Positions 7,543-15,749 of a stretch of DNA of 64,000 bases are shown one piece after another. The notes below the pieces were generated by a model that worked only from the letters and a program-made list of their open reading frames with translations, was not told where the DNA came from and did not search any database. The translations under genes were made by a program, and so were the position numbers. Source of the stretch: an uncultured Clostridia bacterium (GTDB lineage: Bacteria > Bacillota > Clostridia > TANB77 > CAG-508); the NCBI GenBank assembly GCA_934129785.1, contig CAKOWW010000008.1:1-64000 (forward strand), in the 5' to 3' direction. Numbering within the stretch: the stretch's first letter is position 1; every line of letters begins with the position of its first letter.

Positions 7543-8892
7543 TTATACACCATATGCTGAGAATAAGAAATTTCCCATATAAACTTGGATACATGGTACT
7601 AATACAACTAACACGAAGAAAATTAATACTGCACCAACTATTGCATATACAACTTGTGGTAACGCTTTCATAATTTTTCCCATTATGTTATCTATATCTA
7701 TTTCCATATATTCAACTAATTTTTCCATCATTTCTGTTAAGTCAGTTTGCATACCGATTTTTAACATTTCTGTTGTCATTGATTTAGAAAGCCCAGATTT
7801 TTCAAATGGCTCTATCCATGACGAACCTATTAAAATATTGTTTATTGATGTTTCTATTATTGAAAGCATTACATAGTTTTGAACTACATTTTTACTTACT
7901 TCTAATGCTTCCTGTATTCTCATTCCATTTTTTAAGTTTAAAAGCATAGCTTTCATTAATCTTGAAAAATCTAATGCATATATAAGTTCTCCAAATATTG
8001 GCATTTTATATTTAAAGTAATGAAAATTGTATTTTCCTTTTGGTGTATTTATATAAAATAATATTCCTGCAACAATTGCTGCTATAATCATGGTTGGCAG
8101 ATACCAATATTTAATTACTTTATTTATAAAATCTGCAAACCATAAGGTTACAGCTGGCAATGTTTCATCTGTTCCTAATTCATCAAATATTCCTTGTATT
8201 GCTGGTATAGCAACCACTGTTCCAACTATTAACATTACTAGTAATAATACAAATTGAACAATATTTGGTATTAATATTGATTTTATTTTTTTAGTTAGTG
8301 CTGTGCTATCATCCAAATATTTTACAGCTTGTTCTAATGAGTTTGTAAGTGACCCAGATAATTCTCCTACTTTTATCATATTTATATATATATATGGAAA
8401 TACATTTGAATAATATTCCATTGTTGTATACATATTTTCTCCGGCTTCTACACCTGCTAAAATATCCTCTAATATACCTTTAAATGATACATTTTCCGTA
8501 CTGTCAATTATTGTATTTAATGCATGAATATTATTGAAGTTTGCCTTTTTTAATAAGTAAAAGTTTTGGGTAAATACAACTATATCTCTTGGGGTTATTT
8601 TTTCAGTTTTTGCAAAATATAAATTTATCTTTTCTTTTGTCGATAATGTTCTTTCTTTGTTTTTACCAATTTGTGTTGTATTTACATTTTTCATTATTTC
8701 TTGAATATCTGTTACATTTTTCTTTTTCTTTTTTACTACATTTTTTGAACGATAAGCTATTTGTTCTATTGAAATTGGTAATAGGTTATTATTTTTTAGT
8801 GTTTTTATTAATTGTTGCTTACTGTTTGATTCTACTTTATTTCTTACTACTACACCCGTTTTTGTCATTGCCCTATACATGTAGGTAGGCAT
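7543..8892 (-). CDS. pilC: Type IV pilus inner-membrane platform protein PilC (T2SSF family)
   Basis: 449 residues. The N-terminal region (MPTYMYRAMTKTGVVV) is the usual start of PilC/GspF, then two T2SSF helical domains (about 110-230 and 315-435) each end in membrane segments (IPNIVQFVLLLVMLIVGTVVAIPAI, seen as a run of hydrophobic residues; the last is near VVYAIVGAVLIFFVLVVLVP). PilC is the rotary platform that couples the PilB and PilT ATPases to pilin insertion and removal. It is the last gene of the operon, 19 bases after pilT, and is followed by a strong terminator. Confidence 0.93.
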   Translation of the reverse strand: MPTYMYRAMTKTGVVVRNKVESNSKQQLIKTLKNNNLLPISIEQIAYRSKNVVKKKKKNVTDIQEIMKNVNTTQIGKNKERTLSTKEKINLYFAKTEKITPRDIVVFTQNFYLLKKANFNNIHALNTIIDSTENVSFKGILEDILAGVEAGENMYTTMEYYSNVFPYIYINMIKVGELSGSLTNSLEQAVKYLDDSTALTKKIKSILIPNIVQFVLLLVMLIVGTVVAIPAIQGIFDELGTDETLPAVTLWFADFINKVIKYWYLPTMIIAAIVAGILFYINTPKGKYNFHYFKYKMPIFGELIYALDFSRLMKAMLLNLKNGMRIQEALEVSKNVVQNYVMLSIIETSINNILIGSSWIEPFEKSGLSKSMTTEMLKIGMQTDLTEMMEKLVEYMEIDIDNIMGKIMKALPQVVYAIVGAVLIFFVLVVLVPCIQVYMGNFLFSAYGV

Positions 8893-8911
8893 TTAATTTT
8901 CCCCCTTTCTC

Positions 8912-10006
8912 TTATTGTCTGCCAATTTTTAATTGCATAATTGTTCTGTTTAATACTTCTATATTTTTTTCTTCTATTTGTGCTTTTGCTTGGTCTAATG
9001 TTATTTTGTCTTCTACAAATAATTTTGCTAAAGAATTTATTAGTCCTATACTTCCTTTTTCTAGATTACTTTGAATTGCATCTTCAATTTCAGATACACT
9101 TAATTTTTCTTTTCTTATTATACCAGCAACTATATTATCTACAACCATTACTTCTGGAACTAATACAAGTTTTCCATCTCTTCCTGGTAATAATCTTTGT
9201 GATACAACTAGTTTTAATAATGCTGACAACAAGTATTTTATTTGTTCTTGATCTCTTACTTCATAGAAGTTTATCATTCTGTCTATTGTTTCTGCACATG
9301 ATTTTGTATGAAGTGTTCCTATTACTAAATGCCCAGATTCTGCCATTTCTATTGCAGCTTCCATTGTTACTTTATCACGAATTTCTCCTATTACTAAGAT
9401 ATCGCAGTCTTCTCTTAGTGAGTTTTTAACACCATCACTAAATGTTAAGCTGTCTCTTCCTCTTCCTACTTCTTTTTGTACTATTAAGGATTTTTTAGAA
9501 TGATGTTTATATTCTACTGGGTTTTCTAGTGTTAATATTTTTTTATTTTGATTTTCGTTTATATGATTTATTAAGGCATTTAGTGTTGTACTTTTACCAG
9601 AGTTTGTTTTTCCTGTAACTAATATTAAGCCTTGTGGTTGGTATGTCATTCTTCTTACTATATCTGGTACCCCTAGAGACTCATATGGTGGTAATGTATT
9701 TTTTATAAGTCTTAGTGTACATAGTGGTATATCATCTGATAATGATATATTTACTCTTAAACGAATATCTCTATATTCATATGATGTATCTAATTTTCTT
9801 GTTGTATTAAAAACTTCATCTTTATCAACATTCCCTTTTACTAAATAATCATATATTTCACTCATGTCATCTGGAGTTAAAACTTCACTTCCTTCTACAG
9901 GAATTAGTTGTCTTGCTATTCTTAGCATTGGCTTGTTATCACATATTAAGTGAACATCTGAAGCATCTAATCTTATGGCTTCGTCTAATATTCTATCTAA
10001 ATTCAT
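8912..10006 (-). CDS. pilT: Type IV pilus retraction ATPase PilT
   Basis: 364 residues, typical PilT length. Walker A reads GKTNSGKSTT (usual GPTGSGKSTT), the Asp box and Walker B are around DCDILVIGEIRD, and the His box is GHLVIGTLHT. N-terminal PAS-like part begins MNLDRILDEAIRLDASDVHL, as in PilT. Hexameric cytoplasmic ATPase that powers pilus retraction and twitching. It lies between pilB and pilC. Presence of PilT implies retractable pili rather than a simple secretion pseudopilus. PilU is the alternative name for a close paralogue; with a single copy here PilT is the better call. Confidence 0.92.
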   Translation of the reverse strand: MNLDRILDEAIRLDASDVHLICDNKPMLRIARQLIPVEGSEVLTPDDMSEIYDYLVKGNVDKDEVFNTTRKLDTSYEYRDIRLRVNISLSDDIPLCTLRLIKNTLPPYESLGVPDIVRRMTYQPQGLILVTGKTNSGKSTTLNALINHINENQNKKILTLENPVEYKHHSKKSLIVQKEVGRGRDSLTFSDGVKNSLREDCDILVIGEIRDKVTMEAAIEMAESGHLVIGTLHTKSCAETIDRMINFYEVRDQEQIKYLLSALLKLVVSQRLLPGRDGKLVLVPEVMVVDNIVAGIIRKEKLSVSEIEDAIQSNLEKGSIGLINSLAKLFVEDKITLDQAKAQIEEKNIEVLNRTIMQLKIGRQ

Positions 10007-10027
10007 TTTCTTTTCCTCCTTCGTATT

Positions 10028-11662
10028 CTAGAAAAATAGCAATTTGTTATTTAATTCTGTTAAACTTGTATACCCTTGTATTACTTTGTTTATACCATCT
10101 ACAACTAAAGGTCTATATCCATTTTTTAATGCTTCTTTTCTTATTTCTATACTTGATTTACCCTCCATTATTAGTTGTTTTATTTCATCTGTTACATTTA
10201 ATATTTCAAAAACACCAATTCTACTGTAATATCCTGTATTGTTGCAGTGTTTACAACCAATTGCATCATATGTTACACCATTTAGGTCAAACTTAGTTCC
10301 ATATTTTTCACCAATTGAATTCATTATTCTTTTTTCTTCTTCTGTATATGGTCTTTCTTTTTTACATTCTGGGCATAATCTTCTTACCAATCTTTGTGAT
10401 ATAGCTGTTGCTAATGTACTTGCTATATCATAGTCTGATAAGCCCATTTTTCTTAATCTTGTTATTACCTCTATGCTGTCTATTGTATGGATTGTTGACA
10501 ATACATAATGTCCTGTTTGTCCAGCTTGTATAGCTATTTCTCCAGTTTCTCTATCTCTTATTTCTCCTACTAGAATAATATCTGGATCTTGTCTTAGCAC
10601 TGTTCTTAATGAACCAGAAAATGATGATTTATTATCTATTTCTATTTGGTTTAATCCAGGTATACGAATTTCTACCGGATCCTCAATTGTTGTTATGTTT
10701 ATTTCTGGTCTATTTAAATAATCAATAATACTGTATAAACTTGTTGTTTTACCTTCACCTGTAGGAGCTGCCATTATTGTTATACTGTTTTTCTTATGGA
10801 CACTTTTTCTAAATTCATCTTCTGTTCCTGGATATCCTAATTCGAATATATTTCTAATATTAGCATCTTTTTTTAGTAATCTTAAAACAAATTTTTCTCC
10901 ATATACATTTGGTTGTGAAGATACACGGATATTATAATCTTCATACAACAAAATTCTACCATCTTGTGATTCTTGTTTTTCTTGATGCATATTTGAAATT
11001 GCTTTTAACCTACCAATTATCTGACTTTGTTTGTCTTTATCTATAGTTGCTGCTGTAAATAATTCTCCATCAATTCTATATCTTACTCTAACTTTGTCTT
11101 GCATTGGTTCAATGTGAATATCACTTGCGCGTCTTTCCATTCCTGTTTTTATTATACTATCCACTAGTCCTGTTACTGTTTCACTTCTTCCAGCTGTATT
11201 CAAATTTGATGTTGCTGTTCCTTCTAATGATTTTAAAATTCTATCTATATCACTATCAAATGTTATATAGCATTCCATTACTAGCCCTTTATTTAAAAGT
11301 AATAGTCTTACTATATCCATTTCATTTTTTGTTGCAGTACTTGCAAAGCATACTTTTATTTTTCCAGATGATACTTCAAATGGAATTGCTTTATTTTGTT
11401 TGGCTACATCAAGTGATATGTAATCTGTTAGTTTTACTTTTAATGTTCTAGCATTTAATATAATTCCTTTTGTTCCTACTATTTCTCCTATTGCATTTAT
11501 TAATTTATTTGGCTCACATGCTTCTAAAGTATATAAAATATCTCCAAGTTTTTTTTCTTGATGGTCTCTTTGATATTGTAATGCTGTTTCTATATCGCCC
11601 TCTGTTACTATCCCTTTTTTAACTAATTCAACACCTATTGGTTGTTTTCTTCTCATTTCCAT
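10028..11662 (-). CDS. pilB: Type IV pilus assembly ATPase PilB
   Basis: 544 residues. The N-terminal GspE/MshE-N domain (about 1-150) begins PIGVELVKKGIVTEGDIETAL and is a type that in other species can bind c-di-GMP. The ATPase domain has Walker A APTGEGKTTS (with Glu where Ser is usual), Walker B around DPDIILVGEIRD, the His box GHYVLSTIHT and a tetracysteine zinc site (CPEC at about 455, CKHC at about 502). It drives pilin polymerisation. It is separated from pilT by 21 bases and is preceded by the minor pilin genes. Confidence 0.94.
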   Translation of the reverse strand: MEMRRKQPIGVELVKKGIVTEGDIETALQYQRDHQEKKLGDILYTLEACEPNKLINAIGEIVGTKGIILNARTLKVKLTDYISLDVAKQNKAIPFEVSSGKIKVCFASTATKNEMDIVRLLLLNKGLVMECYITFDSDIDRILKSLEGTATSNLNTAGRSETVTGLVDSIIKTGMERRASDIHIEPMQDKVRVRYRIDGELFTAATIDKDKQSQIIGRLKAISNMHQEKQESQDGRILLYEDYNIRVSSQPNVYGEKFVLRLLKKDANIRNIFELGYPGTEDEFRKSVHKKNSITIMAAPTGEGKTTSLYSIIDYLNRPEINITTIEDPVEIRIPGLNQIEIDNKSSFSGSLRTVLRQDPDIILVGEIRDRETGEIAIQAGQTGHYVLSTIHTIDSIEVITRLRKMGLSDYDIASTLATAISQRLVRRLCPECKKERPYTEEEKRIMNSIGEKYGTKFDLNGVTYDAIGCKHCNNTGYYSRIGVFEILNVTDEIKQLIMEGKSSIEIRKEALKNGYRPLVVDGINKVIQGYTSLTELNNKLLFF

Positions 11663-11750
11663 AAGGTTTTCTTCCTTTCTTTTGTATTACATACAATTAT
11701 ACAATATTTTTGTTGATTTTTGTTAGCTATTTTAAAATTACATATATTTA

Positions 11751-12170
11751 CTATTTTTTAAATGTATATGTTATATTTTTTTTGCTTTGTCCTTGTGCTT
11801 TAAATACCACTCTTATTACATCATTTTCGCCTTCTCTTCCTGTTTCAAAAGAGCAATTTTCTATTCCTCTACATATCTTTACTTTATTTCTGTATATTCC
11901 TTTGTTTGCTGGTATAAATGTATATTGAACTCCATTGCTAAACACTATATAGTTATCTTTGCATTCAACAACATTTATGTCTGAATGGTTTATTTCGTCT
12001 GTTATAAATGTATTAAATGTTATATATTCTGTTATTGGATCTATGTCTTTTATATCAATTGTGTTTTTGTAAAAAAATGTTGTTATTATCGCTAATACTC
12101 CTACAACTAAAGCCATTACAATTATATAAACTGTTAATGAAATTAGTGTAACACCTTTTTCATTTTTCAT
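11751..12170 (-). CDS. Minor pilin-like protein with prepilin N-terminus
   Basis: 139 residues. Class III signal: MKNEKG then VTLISLTVYIIVMALVVGVLAII, with Ser at mature position 5. The rest is a small globular domain of beta-rich character with no recognised family. By position (after a PilV-like gene and before pilB) it probably helps prime pilus assembly, as GspI/J/K-like minor pilins do. Its start is one base after the stop of the upstream gene, so the two are translationally coupled. Confidence 0.75.
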   Translation of the reverse strand: MKNEKGVTLISLTVYIIVMALVVGVLAIITTFFYKNTIDIKDIDPITEYITFNTFITDEINHSDINVVECKDNYIVFSNGVQYTFIPANKGIYRNKVKICRGIENCSFETGREGENDVIRVVFKAQGQSKKNITYTFKK

Positions 12171-12171
12171 T

Positions 12172-12609
12172 TTAGTTCTCCTTTGAAATTATCGTTGAAA
12201 GTGCAACTGATTGCTTTTTTCCTTTAAACATATATTCTATTTTTACTGTTACTCTTTTTGCTATATTGAATACTTTAGTTTCATTTCCAGGAATTTCAGT
12301 ATAGTCTGTTATTGTTGTTGTTTTATAGAATCCTTCTTTTCCTGTTTCTTGATTTACTAATTGATTTCCACTTTTATCTTGTGTACTACTTGAGTTTAGC
12401 CCATCATATGCTTTAAATCCATTTGCTTTTACGGCTTCTATTTCATCTACTGCTATTTCTGTTGCTATAGATTTATACTCAATTTCTTTTGCTTTACTAT
12501 TTGATGCATATATTAAGTTTGCAATTATTGATACAAATATAAATATAACAATTATTGCTATTGTTGCATCCACACCTGTATAACCATTTTCACTTTTTAA
12601 TATTTTCAT
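12172..12609 (-). CDS. Minor pilin-like protein (PilV/GspI-like)
   Basis: 145 residues. The leader ends in ENG; the mature stem is YTGVDATIAIIVIFIFVSIIANLIY, then an alpha-helical extension and a short C-terminal domain. Unlike the other pilins here it keeps an acidic residue (Asp) at mature position 5, the place of the conserved Glu that attracts the next subunit during assembly. It lies between pilD and the next minor pilin; SD AAGGAG precedes the ATG. Confidence 0.75.
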   Translation of the reverse strand: MKILKSENGYTGVDATIAIIVIFIFVSIIANLIYASNSKAKEIEYKSIATEIAVDEIEAVKANGFKAYDGLNSSSTQDKSGNQLVNQETGKEGFYKTTTITDYTEIPGNETKVFNIAKRVTVKIEYMFKGKKQSVALSTIISKEN

Positions 12610-12620
12610 GCAATTCTCCT

Positions 12621-13436
12621 TTATAAAATGTAATTATTGTATAGCAATGCCATTATAAATAATAAAACATTTGAAAAACCTATATAAAATCCAAAGCTTA
12701 TATTGTCTGTAATTTGTTTGTCAGTTTTTTTATTTTTGTTTGTAATATTTTTAATTTTATGAATTAGAACATAAATGGTTATTGCAAGTAATGCAACAAC
12801 TATTGATAGCCCTGTTATATACTCACTTGTGAATATTATCATTGTTATTACTGATAATAGTATTCCACTTGTATATGTACTTTTTGCTTTTTTCTTTAAT
12901 GTTATTGTGTCAAAAATTAATATTGCTATATATAGTATTAAATATATACCATATCTATATATATTAGCTTTTTCTACTATGCATAGATATACCATATATA
13001 TTATAGATATTGTAATTCCATAGATATTTACTGCTTTGTCCATATTTCTGTTTTCTTTGTCTATTCCTGATATTAATATAACAAATGTTAAATATAATAC
13101 TATAAAACAAAATTCCATTATTGCTATTTTGTTTAAGTTAAATATACTTAACTTTAATGCATATGCCATTATTACAAATAATGCTCCTGATAATATTTCT
13201 AATATTAAATATCTTGGTCTGATTTTTTGTTTACAATATCTGCATTTTCCACCTAATAATATATAACTAAATATTGGGAACAAGTCTAATAAACCTAATT
13301 TGTGGTTACAATTAGGACAGTATGAGTGTGTATGAACTATGTCTTGTCTTTTTGGGATTCTATATACTGCTAGTGTATAAAAACTTCCAAATAGAGTTCC
13401 TATTATAAATATTATTAGATAAAAAAATATTTCCAT
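12621..13436 (-). CDS. pilD: Prepilin peptidase / N-methyltransferase PilD-like, with degenerate second Asp motif
   Basis: 271 residues, polytopic. The N-terminal region has the PilD signature GSFYTLAVYRIPKRQ and the zinc tetracysteine CPNC...CRYC of the methylation domain (about 37-67). The first catalytic Asp is in SGIDKENR. The second active-site motif, normally GxGD followed by VK, is not recognisable: the corresponding stretch reads STYTSGILLSVI, and the nearest Asp is in IFDTITLKKK. It should cleave and methylate all prepilins here, but the unusual active site leaves open that a second peptidase elsewhere does the cutting. It lies downstream of the major pilins, separated by a strong hairpin. 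Confidence 0.82.
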   Translation of the reverse strand: MEIFFYLIIFIIGTLFGSFYTLAVYRIPKRQDIVHTHSYCPNCNHKLGLLDLFPIFSYILLGGKCRYCKQKIRPRYLILEILSGALFVIMAYALKLSIFNLNKIAIMEFCFIVLYLTFVILISGIDKENRNMDKAVNIYGITISIIYMVYLCIVEKANIYRYGIYLILYIAILIFDTITLKKKAKSTYTSGILLSVITMIIFTSEYITGLSIVVALLAITIYVLIHKIKNITNKNKKTDKQITDNISFGFYIGFSNVLLFIMALLYNNYIL

Positions 13437-13462
13437 TTTGCATTTTCTCCTTGTTATAAGTT

Positions 13463-13493
13463 AAGCCATACACACTTAGTGTGCGTATGGCTT
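13463..13493 (-). other. Strong hairpin between the major pilin genes and pilD
   Basis: Thirteen-bp stem with one mismatch (AAGCCATACACAC / GTGCGTATGGCTT), 5-base loop and no clear U-run on the minus strand. More likely an mRNA-stabilising or partial termination element that raises pilin over downstream gene output than a full terminator. Confidence 0.5.
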
Positions 13494-13514
13494 GTTATTT
13501 GTTATTTTTATAAA

Positions 13515-13973
13515 TTATTTAACTGCTGCTCCTGTTATTTCTCCACCTGTTGTTCCAACAACATCTGATAAATCAATGCTTCCTTCTACTGTAACACCAG
13601 TTGAAGTATTTGTATAAGTTATTTTTACTATTTTGCTTGAATCTGTTGTTGGTGTTACAACATATCCTTCTTGTCCACTTGTAATTCCTGTAACTGATGA
13701 AGCTAATAAACCAGTATTAACTGTTTTAGCTGCAGTAACAGCATTATAAGTTGTATCTGAAGCTAAGTTAGAAGAAACTTCAGTTTTTATTGATTGTAAT
13801 GCTACATTTATTTTTTCGATAGCATTTTCTCTATCTGTGTTTTTTTGTGCTGTTGAAGCTTGTGTTAATATACCATTGTTTCCTGTTAACATAGCTATTG
13901 ATACACCTGCTAATATTAATAATACTATAATTGTAATTACTAATGCGATAAGTGTTATACCTTTATTATTCAT
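13515..13973 (-). CDS. pilA: Major type IV pilin, copy 2
   Basis: 152 residues. MNNKG leader, then ITLIALVITIIVLLILAGVS, stem helix continuing through LTGNNGILTQASTAQKNT, and a compact C-terminal beta domain rich in Thr, Ser and Val, without a Cys pair. Mature position 5 is Ala rather than Glu. It is nearly identical to the upstream pilin over the first 60 residues, and the DNA is also very similar there, indicating a tandem duplication; the C-terminal halves differ. With copy 1 it is the likely pilus shaft subunit. Confidence 0.88.
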   Translation of the reverse strand: MNNKGITLIALVITIIVLLILAGVSIAMLTGNNGILTQASTAQKNTDRENAIEKINVALQSIKTEVSSNLASDTTYNAVTAAKTVNTGLLASSVTGITSGQEGYVVTPTTDSSKIVKITYTNTSTGVTVEGSIDLSDVVGTTGGEITGAAVK

Positions 13974-13993
13974 TATTTTTTCCTCCTAGAATA

Positions 13994-14419
13994 TTATTGA
14001 GCTTTTGTTATTTCTCCACCATTTGCTCCTGATAAATCAATACTTCCAGATACATTAGTTCCAGTTGAAGTATTTGTATATGTTATTGTAATTGTCGAAC
14101 CAGTTGGAGTTACTGTATATCCAGTATCTGTAGTGCTAATACCTGTAACATCTGCTGCTGTTAAAGCAGTTAGATTAGCAGTTGGTTGATAAGCTGTATT
14201 TGCTGTTTTTTCTGCAACAACTTGTGTTTTTATTGCTTGTAGTGCTACATTTATTTTTTCGATAGCATTTTGTTTATCTGTATTTTTTTGAGCTGTTGAA
14301 GCTTGTGTTAATATACCATTGTTTCCTGTTAACATAGCTATTGATACACCTGCTAATATTAATAATACTATAATTGTAATTACTAATGCGATTAATGTAA
14401 TACCTTTGTTATTTTTCAT
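13994..14419 (-). CDS. pilA: Major type IV pilin, copy 1
   Basis: 141 residues from the ATG at 14419, chosen because a GGGGGG ribosome site lies just before it; the longer frame would start inside that region. Leader MKNNKG, stem ITLIALVITIIVLLILAGVS, then a short globular domain (about residues 55-141) rich in Thr and Ala. Tandem paralogue of the gene 20 bases downstream. Whether both are co-assembled or used alternately cannot be told from sequence. Confidence 0.88.
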   Translation of the reverse strand: MKNNKGITLIALVITIIVLLILAGVSIAMLTGNNGILTQASTAQKNTDKQNAIEKINVALQAIKTQVVAEKTANTAYQPTANLTALTAADVTGISTTDTGYTVTPTGSTITITYTNTSTGTNVSGSIDLSGANGGEITKAQ

Positions 14420-14493
14420 TTGTTTTCCCCCCTTTGTCATTTGAATTTTATTTGTTTTATATCTTTATATTAGATATAACGTTAATAACTAAA

Positions 14494-14973
14494 TTATTTT
14501 GTTCCAGTGTCTTGGAAGAACTTGCCTCCTGAAGTCGTTGTGTTTTCTGAGCTTGAACTTTCACTAGCATTAGAACTGCTACTATTTCCAGTTGTAGTGT
14601 TAGCACTTGAACCTGAATTTGAACTTCCAGAGCCTGTACTTCCATTACTTCCATTTTCTGTTGTATTTGTTCCAGATGTAGATTGTTCATATGATGAAAA
14701 TGGATTTGCTTTTCCTGGTTTATATTTTTGAACTTTTTTGTAATTATTTAAGTCTGCCGAATTTACTTCATAAGTCATAACAACTTGGCTTTCATCTACT
14801 TCACTAGCTTCTGCTAATTCTTCTTTTGCCTCTTGTGGTGTAGTGTACGAAACTTGATTTGGAATTGTCTTTGCCATTGGAACATATTCATATAATAATA
14901 TTCCAAGTATAATTATTATGGTCAGACATAACAATAATACAATAATTAATTCTTTAATAATTGATTTTGCCAT
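14494..14973 (-). CDS. Membrane-anchored pilus assembly protein, PilP-like, with Ser/Thr/Gly-rich tail
   Basis: 159 residues. One N-terminal membrane segment (about 9-29), a short conserved part ending YKPGKANPFSSYE, then a low-complexity tail of Ser, Gly, Thr and Asn to residue about 150. The NPF motif after a TM anchor and an alignment-complex position (directly after pilO) resemble PilP/GspC-type proteins, but similarity is limited. In Gram-positive cells, which lack a secretin, the tail may extend into the peptidoglycan. Confidence 0.55.
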   Translation of the reverse strand: MAKSIIKELIIVLLLCLTIIIILGILLYEYVPMAKTIPNQVSYTTPQEAKEELAEASEVDESQVVMTYEVNSADLNNYKKVQKYKPGKANPFSSYEQSTSGTNTTENGSNGSTGSGSSNSGSSANTTTGNSSSSNASESSSSENTTTSGGKFFQDTGTK

Positions 14974-14987
14974 AATCTTCTCCTTTT

Positions 14988-15749
14988 TTATCTTGCTGTG
15001 TTTGAGCTTGTTGCATTAGTTGAATTTGTTGCATTTGCATTATTTGTTGTACCATTTGTTGTATTTGCAGTACTGTTTGTATCTGTACTATTTGTGTTAT
15101 TTGGATTTGTTCCATTAGTTGTTCCATCTGTTGGCATGTTACTGTCTGTTGTAGTTGTTGTAGATTGTGATACATCTTTAATTGTTATGTCTTTACATAC
15201 AAATGTTGCTTGCAAATCCGAACCTGAACTGCTTGGTACTAATTTAAATTCTTCTATTTTAAATCCTAAAGAACTATCATTTTCTATTGCTGATATAAAA
15301 TCTGTTATAGAAATATAACTTCCTGTTGCTGTAAATTGTAAATCATAAACATCTTGGGCACTACCTTTTTTTACATCCATTTTCATTACAACTCCTTGAG
15401 TTGTTGCATGGTTTCCTAATTTTACCCATAATGTTTCAATTTCATATTTTTCAATTTGACTTGCTGCTTGTATATCTCCTTCTTCACTTATTTGAGTCAT
15501 ATCTTCATAGTTCTTTTTTTCTTCTTGTAATTTTTTTGTATTTGTTTTTACATCATTTAGAGCTTGTTGGTAATCTTTTTCTGCCAATTTTCCAGCTTGT
15601 TGGATTTTTTCATCTAATTGGCTACTTTTTGATTGTATTCCTTTTACTCCAAGTATTTCTAAACTTCCTATGTTTACTCCTTGTATAACAATGAAAATAG
15701 AAAGTATTACTAATAATGTAATTAGAATTAATATTAATAATTTTTTCAT
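14988..15749 (-). CDS. pilO: Pilus assembly protein PilO-like with Asn/Thr-rich tail
   Basis: 253 residues. An N-terminal membrane segment (about 3-23), a coiled-coil (about 40-90) and a ferredoxin-like domain (about 95-195) give PilO architecture; the last 55 residues are almost only Asn, Thr, Ser, Gly and Ala. The start ATG overlaps the stop of the upstream PilM/N gene by four bases (ATGA), showing translational coupling. PilO pairs with PilN to form the inner-membrane alignment complex. The tail contains many Asn-X-Ser/Thr triplets; whether they are modified is unknown. Confidence 0.8.
   Translation of the reverse strand: MKKLLILILITLLVILSIFIVIQGVNIGSLEILGVKGIQSKSSQLDEKIQQAGKLAEKDYQQALNDVKTNTKKLQEEKKNYEDMTQISEEGDIQAASQIEKYEIETLWVKLGNHATTQGVVMKMDVKKGSAQDVYDLQFTATGSYISITDFISAIENDSSLGFKIEEFKLVPSSSGSDLQATFVCKDITIKDVSQSTTTTTDSNMPTDGTTNGTNPNNTNSTDTNSTANTTNGTTNNANATNSTNATSSNTAR

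Noticed and set aside
15001..15175. Gln/Met-rich ORF opposite or out of frame with the pilO tail
   Set aside because: It is the shifted reading of the Asn/Thr-rich low-complexity codons, without a ribosome site.
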